From an uncultured Sphingobacteriaceae bacterium (GTDB taxonomy: Bacteria > Bacteroidota > Bacteroidia > Sphingobacteriales > Sphingobacteriaceae): a DNA stretch of 8,318 bases. Under the pieces are notes generated by a model. It ran no database searches and was not told where the DNA came from. It saw only the letters and a list, made by a program, of their open reading frames with translations. The stretch covers positions 1 to 8,318 of the forward strand of contig CALNCF010000179.1 of assembly GCA_937875035.1 (NCBI GenBank), read 5' to 3'. Positions 1 to 6,313 of this stretch are shown piece by piece (the stretch's first letter is position 1; the number at the start of each line of letters is the position of its first letter). Made by a program: the position numbers and the translations under genes.

Positions 1-16
1 GACCAAGACCACCGAT

Positions 17-31
17 TAAACCAGCACATAA
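17..31 (+). other. Two in-frame TAA codons in the OmpH-like reading frame
   Basis: Reading in the OmpH frame from base 2 gives TKTTD, stop, TST, stop, IGKNITVYVN. Apart from the two stops this is a Thr/Ser-rich stretch, like the linker that follows the lipobox cysteine or signal peptide in Bacteroidota OmpH homologues. The other two frames give no comparable linker. A C at position 18 and at position 30 would turn each TAA into TCA (Ser). TAA ends several other genes in the window, so codon reassignment is not a reasonable explanation. Real nonsense mutations and base-call or ambiguity errors at a contig end are both possible. Confidence 0.6.
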
Positions 32-502
32 ATCGGAAAGAATATCACCGTATATGTAAACGGCGACTCCCTGCTGAACAACTACGAATATTTCAAAGAG
101 ATCAAGAAAGCGTATGAAGCGAAGACCGATAAGATCCAGAAGGATATGATCGCGAAGAGAACCGCGCTGGAACGTGAGTTCGGCGCTTACCAGCAAAATG
201 CTGCCGGCATGAGCCCGGAGCAACGCGCACGCGTGGAAGAAGGCCTGATGCGCAAGCAGCAGGAACTATCGTCGTACGGCGAAAAAGAGGCCGCTAAGCT
301 GGCCGATGAAGAAATGAAGCTGAACGAAGAGCTGTTCGATAATGTATCCGGCTTCCTCAAAGAATACAGCAAAGGAAAATCCTACAAGATCGTGATGAAC
401 TACACACGCGGTACCGGTATCCTCTTTGCGAACGACAGCCTGGATATTACCCGGGAAGTGCTGGAGGGCCTGAACAAATCGCACTTAGCTACCAAGAAAT
501 AA
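32..502 (+). CDS. OmpH/Skp-family periplasmic chaperone, N-terminus interrupted or missing
   Basis: OmpH/Skp proteins are trimeric periplasmic chaperones that hold unfolded outer-membrane proteins with long coiled-coil arms. The frame is open from 32 to the TAA at 500-502. The first start codon is the ATG at 146, which gives 118 aa with no signal peptide. Codons before it still read like the family: a short beta strand (VYVNGDSLLNNYEYFKEIKK, 50-109) that normally forms part of the trimer body. The charged, Gln/Glu/Lys-rich helical arm follows, then the C-terminal strand segment ending in GTGILFANDSLDITREVLEGLN, typical of Bacteroidota OmpH proteins. The true gene therefore almost certainly begins outside the window, with a signal or lipoprotein peptide. 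Two in-frame TAA codons at 17-19 and 29-31 break that extension. The gene is either damaged, affected by base errors near the sequence edge, or expressed as a short form. Family assignment is fairly secure; the integrity of the gene is uncertain. Confidence 0.75.
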   Translation: MGKNITVYVNGDSLLNNYEYFKEIKKAYEAKTDKIQKDMIAKRTALEREFGAYQQNAAGMSPEQRARVEEGLMRKQQELSSYGEKEAAKLADEEMKLNEELFDNVSGFLKEYSKGKSYKIVMNYTRGTGILFANDSLDITREVLEGLNKSHLATKK

Positions 503-506
503 AACC

Positions 507-983
507 ATGAGCACACCGAATCCTGAGTTTATGAGGGAAGCCATCAGGCTTTCCGTGGAGAATGTAACAAGCGGCAAAGGAGGCCCCTTCGGCGCCGTGA
601 TCGTGAAGGACGGACACATTGTTGCCAGGGGTACGAATTTGGTAACCAGCAGCAATGACCCGACGGCCCATGCCGAAGTAGTGGCGATCCGGAATGCCTG
701 TAATGAGCTGGGCACTTTCCAGCTCGACGGATGTGAAATATATACCAGCTGCGAGCCTTGCCCGATGTGCCTTTCAGCCATCTACTGGTCGAGAGCCAGC
801 AGGATCTATTTTGGAAACACCAAATACGATGCGGCAAAGATCCAATTCGATGACCAGTTCATTTACGAGGAGATCGCCAGGGATGTTTCTGAGCGCAGCA
901 TTCCTACCGGGCAGTTTATGCGGGATGAAGCCCAGGAAGCCTTTATTCTCTGGGAAAAATCCACTGCAAAGATCAGCTATTGA
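507..983 (+). CDS. guaD: Guanine deaminase, GuaD-type cytidine-deaminase-fold enzyme
   Basis: This enzyme hydrolyses guanine to xanthine and ammonia in cytoplasmic purine salvage or catabolism. The 158-aa protein carries the zinc-binding deaminase signature. HAE lies at residues 55-57, with His55 as zinc ligand and Glu57 as the catalytic proton shuttle. PCPMC lies at 84-88, with Cys85 and Cys88 as the other ligands. GGPFGAVIVKDG (25-36), SNDPTAHAE (49-57), LYTSCEPCPMC-like and FDDQFIY (114-120) resemble Bacillus subtilis GuaD much more than TadA, including the Asp-rich FDD segment of the domain-swapped C-terminal part. Length matches GuaD (about 156 aa). The ATG at 507 lies 4 nt after the OmpH stop, so the two genes are probably co-transcribed, although no functional link is obvious. 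There is no Shine-Dalgarno motif, as is usual in Bacteroidota. Activity on other amino-purines cannot be excluded. Confidence 0.9.
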   Translation: MSTPNPEFMREAIRLSVENVTSGKGGPFGAVIVKDGHIVARGTNLVTSSNDPTAHAEVVAIRNACNELGTFQLDGCEIYTSCEPCPMCLSAIYWSRASRIYFGNTKYDAAKIQFDDQFIYEEIARDVSERSIPTGQFMRDEAQEAFILWEKSTAKISY

Positions 984-994
984 TCCATTCTTTC

Positions 995-1034
995 TTCGCC
1001 TGTTCCGTAAGCACACAATAGCGGAGCAGGCGAA
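995..1034 (+). terminator. Hairpin terminator between guaD and hslR
   Basis: The arms TTCGCCTGTTCCG (995-1007) and CGGAGCAGGCGAA (1022-1034) pair over 13 positions with one G-U wobble, around a 14-nt loop. On the + strand the stem is followed by the moderately T-rich TATTTATTC, so it should end guaD transcription. On the - strand there is no clear T tract, so bidirectional action is less certain. The stem ends 3 bases before the hslR stop codon. Confidence 0.7.
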
Positions 1035-1037
1035 TAT

Positions 1038-1430
1038 TTATTCATCCTCTTCTTCTCCCCAGCTTTCTCGTACTTCATCAATATCGCGGCGGTCTTTTTT
1101 GGTCGGTCTCCCGGTACCACGGTCGCGCACCAGCACCGGATGCAGGTGCGAAGGATCAGCAGCCGGTGTCAGATCTTCATAGAATCCCTGCACCGATTTC
1201 GCATCCATCCGTTTCTCCAGCAAGCCGGTTACCCGCACGATCTTTTTCTCCGTTCCTTTCTGAACCGAATATGTATCGCCCACACGAACTACCTGCGAAG
1301 GCTTCACGCTGGTACCGTTCAGCTTGATCCGCCCCGCTTTACAGGCTTCGGTGGCCAGGCTCCGTGTTTTAAACACGCGTATCGCCCAGAGGTATTTATC
1401 GATCCGTAATTTTTCTTTCTCTTCTGCCAT
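1038..1430 (-). CDS. hslR: S4-domain RNA-binding protein, Hsp15 (HslR) family
   Basis: In E. coli, Hsp15 binds free 50S subunits that still carry peptidyl-tRNA and helps recycle them after heat stress. The 130-aa protein has the S4 RNA-binding fold at its N-terminus: LRIDKYLWAIRVFKTRSLATEAC (8-30), then GRIKLNG (33-39) and the VKPSQVVRVGDTY turn (42-54). The C-terminal GRPTKKDRRDID (107-118) is the conserved basic tail of the family. Length is close to E. coli Hsp15 (133 aa). The tail ends in a short acidic run, WGEEEDE. The gene is transcribed away from dapD across a 76-bp gap and converges on guaD. A perfect TANNTTTG element lies just upstream of the ATG. S4 paralogues are common, so the family is certain but ribosome rescue as the exact role is by homology only. 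Confidence 0.88.
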   Translation of the reverse strand: MAEEKEKLRIDKYLWAIRVFKTRSLATEACKAGRIKLNGTSVKPSQVVRVGDTYSVQKGTEKKIVRVTGLLEKRMDAKSVQGFYEDLTPAADPSHLHPVLVRDRGTGRPTKKDRRDIDEVRESWGEEEDE

Positions 1431-1437
1431 AGATTTT

Positions 1438-1445
1438 CAAACGTA
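1438..1445 (-). promoter_or_regulatory. Probable hslR -7 promoter element
   Basis: On the - strand the sequence TACGTTTG fits the Bacteroidota -7 consensus TANNTTTG exactly and ends 7 bases before the hslR ATG. No good -33 TTTG is seen at the expected distance; the best is a weak TTAT. If the element is used, transcription would begin within a few bases of the start codon, giving a very short leader or none. Confidence 0.5.
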
Positions 1446-1472
1446 AAATTATTAATCCTGAACATAAAGTCT

Positions 1473-1480
1473 TAAACTTG
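1473..1480 (+). promoter_or_regulatory. Weak candidate dapD -7 promoter element
   Basis: TAAACTTG differs at one position from TANNTTTG and lies 26 bases before the dapD ATG, a sensible leader length. No -33 TTTG is recognisable 17-23 bases upstream. The surrounding 76-bp divergent region is strongly A+T-rich compared with the genes on either side, consistent with promoters facing both ways. Confidence 0.35.
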
Positions 1481-1506
1481 TTCTAAAATTTTTAATCCTA
1501 CATGCC

Positions 1507-2325
1507 ATGATTAAACAATATCAGGAAACCATTGAAAAAGCCTGGGAAGACAGGAATATGCTATCGTATCCCGACACGATGAAAGCCATTGAGAACGTGA
1601 TCGATATGCTGGACAAGGGGCAGCTCCGTGTGGCTGAGCCCGTGATCGGGCGCTGGCATGTGAACGAATGGATCAAGAAAGCAGTGATCCTGTATTTCCC
1701 GATCCGCGAAATGAAAGTAACCGAAGTCGGCCCTTTCGTTTTTCATGATAAAATGAAGCTGAAGACCAATTATAAGGAGCTGGGCGTACGCGTAGTGCCG
1801 CATGGCATTGCCCGTTATGGCGCTTACCTGGGCAAAGGGGTGATCATGATGCCTTCGTACGTGAACATTGGAGCGTATGTAGATGAAGGCACGATGGTGG
1901 ATACCTGGGCTACAGTTGGTTCCTGCGCACAGATCGGTAAAAATGTTCACCTGAGCGGCGGCGTTGGCATCGGTGGCGTGCTGGAGCCTTTACAGGCATC
2001 CCCGGTAGTGATCGAAGACAATTGCTTCATCGGCTCAAGAGCGATCGTTGTGGAAGGAGTACGTGTAGAAAAAGAAGCCGTACTGGGCGCGAACGTGGTG
2101 TTGACCGCTTCAACCAAAATTATCGACGTAAGCAGCAGCGAACCGGTTGAGCACAAAGGTGTCGTTCCTGCGCGTTCCGTGGTGATCCCGGGCTCCTACA
2201 CCAAGAGTTTCCCGGCCGGCGATTACCAGGTGCCTTGCGCGCTCATCATCGGGAAACGTAAAGAATCGACCGACCTCAAAACATCGTTGAACGATGCCTT
2301 GAGAGAACACAACGTAGCGGTTTAA
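1507..2325 (+). CDS. dapD: 2,3,4,5-tetrahydropyridine-2,6-dicarboxylate N-succinyltransferase
   Basis: DapD transfers succinyl from succinyl-CoA to tetrahydrodipicolinate, the committed step of the succinylase branch of diaminopimelate and lysine synthesis. It acts as a cytoplasmic homotrimer. The 272-aa product matches the E. coli enzyme (274 aa) along its length. An N-terminal helical part (about 1-65) is followed by a small linker domain, and then by the left-handed parallel beta helix made of hexapeptide repeats (about 100-240). The strongly conserved core MPSYVNIGAYVDEGTMVDTW (115-134), GSCAQIGKNVHLSGG (138-152) and GVLEPLQASP (157-166) is intact, as is EDNCFIGSRA. The ATG at 1507 is chosen because an ATG at 1502 meets a stop after two codons. 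The presence of DapD implies this organism uses the succinylase route, with DapC and DapE encoded elsewhere. Confidence 0.97.
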   Translation: MIKQYQETIEKAWEDRNMLSYPDTMKAIENVIDMLDKGQLRVAEPVIGRWHVNEWIKKAVILYFPIREMKVTEVGPFVFHDKMKLKTNYKELGVRVVPHGIARYGAYLGKGVIMMPSYVNIGAYVDEGTMVDTWATVGSCAQIGKNVHLSGGVGIGGVLEPLQASPVVIEDNCFIGSRAIVVEGVRVEKEAVLGANVVLTASTKIIDVSSSEPVEHKGVVPARSVVIPGSYTKSFPAGDYQVPCALIIGKRKESTDLKTSLNDALREHNVAV

Positions 2326-2335
2326 TCCAGGGGAA

Positions 2336-2378
2336 GAACAGGGGTGTGGAAGTACATTCCGTACTCATACCCTTGTTC
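2336..2378 (+). other. Stem-loop between dapD and the glycosyltransferase gene
   Basis: GAACAGGGGTGTG (2336-2348) pairs with CATACCCTTGTTC (2366-2378) over 13 positions, two of them G-U on the + strand. The inner region can add a further GTAC/GTAC (2352-2355 with 2361-2364). After the stem the + strand runs into TCATCTTCAT and then a run of A, not T, so it is not a classical intrinsic terminator. It may be an attenuating or mRNA-stabilising structure in the leader of the downstream gene, whose ATG is 20 nt away, or a weak dapD terminator. Confidence 0.55.
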
Positions 2379-2397
2379 TCATCTTCATAAAAAAAAT

Positions 2398-3540
2398 ATG
2401 CGCATAGGTTTCGATGCCAAAAGAGCATTTTCAAATTTTACCGGCCTGGGCAATTACGCACGTGCCATGATCAAGAACCTGGCGGAGCACTTCCCCGGGT
2501 ATTCTTATTTCATGTACACCCCGCGTGTGCCCGATGAGCAACAGATCCGTTTTCTCGACCTGCCTCATCATGCACAATACCATATCCGGATCCCGAAGTC
2601 TTTCATCTATGAGCTGTTCCCCTCGCTCTGGAGATCCTTTGGCATTATCCGCGACCTGCAACAGGATGGGCTGGACCTGTATCATGGGCTTAGCCACGAA
2701 TTACCCCGCGGCATTGCCGGCAGCGGCATTAAGACCGTGGTCACTATTCACGACCTGATCTTCCTGCGCTACCCGGAATTTTATAAAGCTGCCGACCGCA
2801 GGATCTATTACTCCAAATTTAAATATGCCTGCAAGCATGCCGATCGTATTATCGCCATCAGCGAGCAGACCAAAAGAGATATCGTTCATTTTTTCAAAAC
2901 AGATGAAGACAGGATCAGCATTGTAAACATGTCTGCGGCCCCGATCTTTTTACAGGAGATCTCTGAAGAAGAAAAAGAACAAATCCGTGCAAAGTATAGC
3001 CTGCCTGCACGCTTCCTGCTGAATGTGGGAACGATCGAGGACCGTAAGAACGCGGGGCTGATCATCCGGGCGCTGAAGCTTTGCCATGCAGATATTCCAC
3101 TGGTGATCATCGGCCGGAAAACACCTTACGTAGAGAAGCTCCGGACACTGATCCGCGACAATGAATTACAGGACAGGGTACAGTTTATCCACGACATCCG
3201 ATTCAGCGATCTACCGGCGATCTATCGCATGGCTTCTATCTTCATCTACCCTTCCCTGTTCGAAGGCTTTGGTATTCCGGTGATCGAAGCGCTGCACTCC
3301 GGAACACCGGTTATTGCCGCTACCGGATCCTGCCTCGAAGAAGCCGGGGGTGATGCGGCCCGTTATGTAAGTCCTCACAGTGAAATAGACCTGGCCGGTA
3401 CCATCGACCAGATCCTGACCGATCCGGAATTGCGCGAAAAGATGATCCGGAAAGGCTTTGAATATGTAGAACGCTTCACCGAAGACCGGATCGCACAGGA
3501 GCTGATGAACGTATACCAGAAAACACTTGCCCATGAATAA
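2398..3540 (+). CDS. GT4-family glycosyltransferase
   Basis: This is a retaining GT-B glycosyltransferase that moves a sugar from a nucleotide-sugar donor to an envelope glycan, exopolysaccharide or lipid acceptor at the cytoplasmic face of the membrane. The product is 380 aa. The N-terminal domain opens with MRIGFDAKRAF and the glycine loop TGLGNYAR (15-22), followed by HDLIFLRYPEFY (118-129) and the ADRIIAISEQTKRDI segment (148-162). The C-terminal donor domain starts at LLNVGTIEDRKN (207-218) and contains PSLFEGFGIPVIEAL (285-299), with the E-x7-E pair Glu289/Glu297 typical of GT4. No membrane segment is visible. An in-frame GTG at 2344 would add 18 residues, but family alignment starts at the ATG at 2398, which follows an A-rich stretch. 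It resembles WbaZ-like mannosyltransferases, but donor and acceptor cannot be read from sequence. Confidence 0.92.
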   Translation: MRIGFDAKRAFSNFTGLGNYARAMIKNLAEHFPGYSYFMYTPRVPDEQQIRFLDLPHHAQYHIRIPKSFIYELFPSLWRSFGIIRDLQQDGLDLYHGLSHELPRGIAGSGIKTVVTIHDLIFLRYPEFYKAADRRIYYSKFKYACKHADRIIAISEQTKRDIVHFFKTDEDRISIVNMSAAPIFLQEISEEEKEQIRAKYSLPARFLLNVGTIEDRKNAGLIIRALKLCHADIPLVIIGRKTPYVEKLRTLIRDNELQDRVQFIHDIRFSDLPAIYRMASIFIYPSLFEGFGIPVIEALHSGTPVIAATGSCLEEAGGDAARYVSPHSEIDLAGTIDQILTDPELREKMIRKGFEYVERFTEDRIAQELMNVYQKTLAHE

Positions 3541-4096
3541 CCAGGAACTGATCCGATCAACCTGCGATGTGCTGCAAAAAGGCGGCACCATCTTATATCC
3601 TACCGATACGATCTGGGGGCTGGGTTGCGATGCACGCAACGAGCAGGCCGTCGACAGGATCTTCGAGCTCAAGAAACGGCCCGAAGGCAAAAGCTTTATC
3701 ATCCTGCTGGATAATGAGAATAAGCTCGACAGCTATGTGAAGGAAGTACCGCAGGTGGCTTGGGAGCTGATCGAATATTCGGAACGACCGCTTACCCTCA
3801 TCCTGCCGGGTGCCAAAAACCTGGCGAAGAATGTGATCAATGAAGACGGCTCCGTTGCCATACGCATTGTCAAGGCCGGCTTCGCGCACGAGCTGATCAA
3901 ACGTTACCGTTACCCGGTGGTTTCTACCTCGGCGAACATCAGCGGAGAACCATCTGCCAAAACTCTTGATGAGATCAGCGATGAGCTGATCAATCATGTC
4001 GATCTCGTTTGCCATGCCCCTGATACCGGCACCGGGAGCGCATCCGTTATTATGCGGCTGGAGCTGAACGGACAGTTTTCTTTTCTCAGAAAATAA
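3533..4096 (+). CDS. tsaC: L-threonylcarbamoyladenylate synthase (TsaC/YrdC type)
   Basis: TsaC condenses threonine, bicarbonate and ATP to threonylcarbamoyl-AMP, the donor for t6A at position 37 of ANN-decoding tRNAs; the TsaD/TsaB/TsaE system completes the transfer. The 187-aa product is a single YrdC/Sua5 domain without the extra Sua5 C-terminal domain. Conserved parts include GGTILYPTDTIWGLGCDA (17-34), FELKKRPEGKSFIILL (44-59) with the nucleotide-binding Lys/Arg residues, SVAIRIV (107-113) and PVVSTSANISGEP (128-140). The ATG at 3533 overlaps the end of the glycosyltransferase by 8 nt (ATGAATAA), which implies translational coupling. An in-frame TTG at 3527 is a less likely start. The link to the glycosyltransferase is probably only transcriptional. 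TsaC is essential in many bacteria. Confidence 0.94.
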   Translation: MNNQELIRSTCDVLQKGGTILYPTDTIWGLGCDARNEQAVDRIFELKKRPEGKSFIILLDNENKLDSYVKEVPQVAWELIEYSERPLTLILPGAKNLAKNVINEDGSVAIRIVKAGFAHELIKRYRYPVVSTSANISGEPSAKTLDEISDELINHVDLVCHAPDTGTGSASVIMRLELNGQFSFLRK

Positions 4097-4139
4097 AAGG
4101 CCGGAGACATCAATGCTCGTTCTATTTGCCTGAAAAGGT

Positions 4140-4147
4140 TAAATTTG
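4140..4147 (+). promoter_or_regulatory. Candidate promoter element for the cca-like gene
   Basis: TAAATTTG is a perfect match to the Bacteroidota -7 element TANNTTTG in the 82-bp gap after tsaC, with the ATG 31 bases downstream. A TTTG occurs at 4125-4128, but the 11-nt spacing is too short for a standard -33 partner; the properly spaced position reads only CGTT. The leader that follows contains a short inverted repeat, CGAAGGACTTCG (4157-4168). The gap suggests the nucleotidyltransferase can be transcribed separately from the glycosyltransferase-tsaC pair. Confidence 0.5.
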
Positions 4148-4178
4148 CAGCCTGAACGAAGGACTTCGCGTCATTTGC

Positions 4179-5588
4179 ATGAAACATCATTTACAACTCC
4201 CTATTTTCCAGGTAATTTCCGACACTGCAGCCGCATTGAATGTGCAGGCCTATGTGATCGGAGGGTATGTACGTGACATCTTTTTAAACCGTCCTTCCAA
4301 AGATATCGACTTCCTGATCATCGGGAATGGCATTGAATTCGCCGAGCAGGTGGCCAAACGCCTGGGGAAGCACGTCAATGTTTCCGTATTCAGGAATTTC
4401 GGCACGGCCATGCTGCATTACCAGGGCCTGGAGATCGAGTTTGTGGGAGCCCGCAAAGAATCTTACCGTAACGATTCGCGTAAGCCTGTAGTGGAAAACG
4501 GCAGCCTGCAGGACGATCAGAACCGGCGCGACTTCAGCATCAACGCCATGGCCATCAGCCTGAACAAGGTTGATTATGGCAGGCTCATCGATCCGTTCGA
4601 TGGCATGGAAGACCTGAAGCGCAAGATCATCCGCACCCCACTGGATCCGGGCATCACCTATTCTGATGACCCCCTGCGCATGATGCGTGCCATCCGTTTC
4701 GCCACTCAATTGAATTTCAGGATCGATGCTCCTTCGCTGGAAGCGATCTCTGCCAATAAAGAACGCATTACGATCGTTTCGAAAGAACGTATCACCGAAG
4801 AGCTGAACAAGATCATCCTGTCTGAAAAGCCATCCATAGGCTTCGAATTATTGTTCGATACCGGTCTGCTTAAGCTGATCTTCCCGCTGATGCATGAGCT
4901 GCATGGTGTGGAAACCATCAACGGAAAATCACATAAAGATAATTTTTATCATACCCTGCAGGTGCTCGACAACATCTGCGAAGCGACCGACGATCTGTGG
5001 CTAAGATGGGCCGCCATTCTTCACGACATTGCCAAACCACCCACCAAGCGTTTCGAGCCGGAGCATGGCTGGACATTCCATGGTCATGAAGACAGGGGCG
5101 CACGGATGGTTCCTAAGATATTCCGCGACCTGCGGCTGCCTCAGAACGAGAAGATGAAATTCGTACAGAAAATGGTAGCGCTGCACCTTCGCCCTATCGT
5201 GCTCGCGCAAAGCACCGTGACCGATTCGGCGGTACGCAGGCTGCTGTTCGAGGCAGGCGATGATATTGATGCATTGATGACGCTTTGCAGCGCCGATATC
5301 ACCACGAAGAACGAATACAAGGTACGCAAGTACAAAAACAACTTCGAGCTGGTCAAGACCAAGCTGATCGAAGTGGAAGAGAAAGACCGGCTCCGGAACT
5401 GGCAGCCCCCGGTTGACGGGAACCACATTATGGAGGCTTTCGGACTGGCGGCGGGTAAGGAAGTCGGGCTCATTAAAAACGCCATCAGGGAAGCCATTTT
5501 AGAAGGCGAGATCCCGAACAGTTATGAAGAGGCTCATGCCTTTATGCTGCAAAAAGGCATGGAATTAGGCCTTAAGCAGAAAAAATAA
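4179..5588 (+). CDS. cca: tRNA nucleotidyltransferase (CCA-adding type) with HD domain
   Basis: Class II nucleotidyltransferase that adds or repairs the 3' CCA end of tRNA in the cytoplasm. The 469-aa product shows GGYVRD (28-33) and the metal-binding pair in KDIDF (Asp42, Asp44) of the polymerase-beta-like head. RRDFSINAMA (116-125) and the DDPLRMMRAIRFA motif (163-175) follow; the latter belongs to the base-selecting neck. Next is ERITEEL (203-209). A C-terminal HD phosphohydrolase domain follows with His258 (FYHTL), HD at 282-283 (LHDIAKP) and further His/Asp residues (FHGHEDRG, 300-307). HD domains in this family carry phosphatase or phosphodiesterase activity. The arrangement suits a full CCA-adding enzyme, but class II enzymes also include A-adding and CC-adding forms and poly(A) polymerases, which cannot be separated by eye. 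It is flanked by tsaC and, two genes on, by miaA. Confidence 0.93.
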   Translation: MKHHLQLPIFQVISDTAAALNVQAYVIGGYVRDIFLNRPSKDIDFLIIGNGIEFAEQVAKRLGKHVNVSVFRNFGTAMLHYQGLEIEFVGARKESYRNDSRKPVVENGSLQDDQNRRDFSINAMAISLNKVDYGRLIDPFDGMEDLKRKIIRTPLDPGITYSDDPLRMMRAIRFATQLNFRIDAPSLEAISANKERITIVSKERITEELNKIILSEKPSIGFELLFDTGLLKLIFPLMHELHGVETINGKSHKDNFYHTLQVLDNICEATDDLWLRWAAILHDIAKPPTKRFEPEHGWTFHGHEDRGARMVPKIFRDLRLPQNEKMKFVQKMVALHLRPIVLAQSTVTDSAVRRLLFEAGDDIDALMTLCSADITTKNEYKVRKYKNNFELVKTKLIEVEEKDRLRNWQPPVDGNHIMEAFGLAAGKEVGLIKNAIREAILEGEIPNSYEEAHAFMLQKGMELGLKQKK

Positions 5589-5636
5589 CTCCCGGATCAA
5601 GGTATACCAAGTAAAATTCTGTTATTTTGTATCGAA

Positions 5637-5668
5637 ATCCGCATCCGCGGTAATGATGCTCAACGGAT
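5637..5668 (+). other. Stem-loop in the leader between cca and the pRiA4b ORF-3 gene
   Basis: GCATC (5641-5645) and GATGC (5655-5659) form a stem with a 9-nt loop. The flanking ATCC (5637-5640) and GGAT (5665-5668) can extend it across a one-sided TCAAC bulge. The sequence after it is AAAATTAATAG, without a T tract, so it is more likely a leader structure than a terminator. A near-consensus TTATTTTG (5622-5629) just upstream could be a promoter element; it differs from TANNTTTG at one position. The 111-bp gap holds no other recognisable feature. Confidence 0.35.
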
Positions 5669-5699
5669 AAAATTAATAGCAAAAACATAGTACATACAC

Positions 5700-6305
5700 A
5701 TGGCAGTATATAAGTTCAAAGTAACATTTGAAGATTTTGATGAGGTGGTGAGAGAAATTGAGATCAGGTCGAACCAGACCTTCGCCGATTTCCATAAAGC
5801 GATCCACCAGTCGATCGGTTTTAACGGGGACGCGCCTTCTTCCTTTTATATGAGTAACGACTACTGGCACAAAGGAAAAGAGATCACGCTGAAAAAAGGC
5901 TCTGTTAAAAACCCGGATGCCGTTTTAATGGAAGACTCCTTCCTGAAGAACTTTATTGAAGATCCTCACCAGAAAATATATTACATATTCAACTTTGACC
6001 GCCCCTGGACTTTCCAGATCGAGCTGATCAAGATCACCATCCAGGAAAACCCGAAGATCACTTACCCGGTTTGCGTGAAGACCATCGGCGAAGCGCCTAA
6101 GCAATTTGGCGCGACCGTTGTTCCCGGGTCTGTTGTCGCGGAGAATGATGACCTCGATTTCCTGAATCAGCTGGAGCTGGGCGATGATGATGCTGAAGGC
6201 GTAGAAGACATGGGCTTCGACGACGAATCGCAGGAAGAGGAAAGCAGCGATGAATTCGGTGGCGAATCTGAATTTGATGACGAATTCAGCAACAGCGAAG
6301 AATAA
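5700..6305 (+). CDS. pRiA4b ORF-3 family protein with acidic C-terminal tail
   Basis: The first roughly 145 residues resemble the plasmid pRiA4b ORF-3-like family (PF07929), a small alpha/beta fold named after plasmid and IS-passenger proteins but widespread as a chromosomal gene in Bacteroidota. Supporting pieces are VYKFKVTFEDF (3-13), the NQTFADFHKAIHQSIGF helix (25-41), SSFYMSNDYW (47-56), the IYYIFNFDRPWTFQIEL segment (93-109) and YPVCVKTIGEAPKQFG (122-137). The tail from about 149 to 201 is dominated by Asp, Glu and Ser/Gly and looks disordered. No signal peptide or membrane segment is visible, so it should be cytoplasmic. No biochemical function is established for the family, to my knowledge. 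It lies 111 bp after the tRNA nucleotidyltransferase and 8 nt before miaA, which suggests co-expression with tRNA maturation. There are no transposase genes nearby, so the mobile-element family name is probably misleading here. Confidence 0.8.
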   Translation: MAVYKFKVTFEDFDEVVREIEIRSNQTFADFHKAIHQSIGFNGDAPSSFYMSNDYWHKGKEITLKKGSVKNPDAVLMEDSFLKNFIEDPHQKIYYIFNFDRPWTFQIELIKITIQENPKITYPVCVKTIGEAPKQFGATVVPGSVVAENDDLDFLNQLELGDDDAEGVEDMGFDDESQEEESSDEFGGESEFDDEFSNSEE

Positions 6306-6313
6306 CCCTCCCT

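Noticed and set aside
507..983. tRNA adenosine deaminase (TadA) as identity for the deaminase
   Set aside because: The FDDQFIY segment, YTSCEPCPMC context and C-terminal extension match GuaD, while the TadA-specific tRNA-binding features are not seen.
694..1182. A 162-codon open frame across the end of guaD and the hslR region on the + strand
   Set aside because: It is out of frame with guaD, antisense to hslR and its translation is Ser/Arg-rich without family resemblance; both overlapped genes are strongly supported.
2344..2397. GTG at 2344 as the start of the glycosyltransferase
   Set aside because: The added 18 residues fall in a hairpin-forming region and do not resemble the family; MRIGFDAKRAF at the ATG at 2398 is the usual N-terminus.
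3527..3532. TTG at 3527 as the tsaC start
   Set aside because: The ATG two codons later fits the family and forms a typical 8-nt stop/start overlap.
3211..3702. A 163-codon open frame on the - strand across the glycosyltransferase and tsaC, and similar long antisense frames over cca and miaA
   Set aside because: All are opposite well-supported genes and show no recognisable domain; antisense open frames are expected from the codon bias of the real genes.
4157..4168. Short inverted repeat in the cca leader as a regulatory operator
   Set aside because: Only 4-5 bp per arm with a tiny loop; too short to distinguish from chance without comparison.
5700..6305. A transposon passenger or plasmid remnant, as suggested by the pRiA4b ORF-3 family name
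   Set aside because: No transposase, inverted repeats, target duplications or shift in base composition are visible, and the gene sits tightly before miaA.
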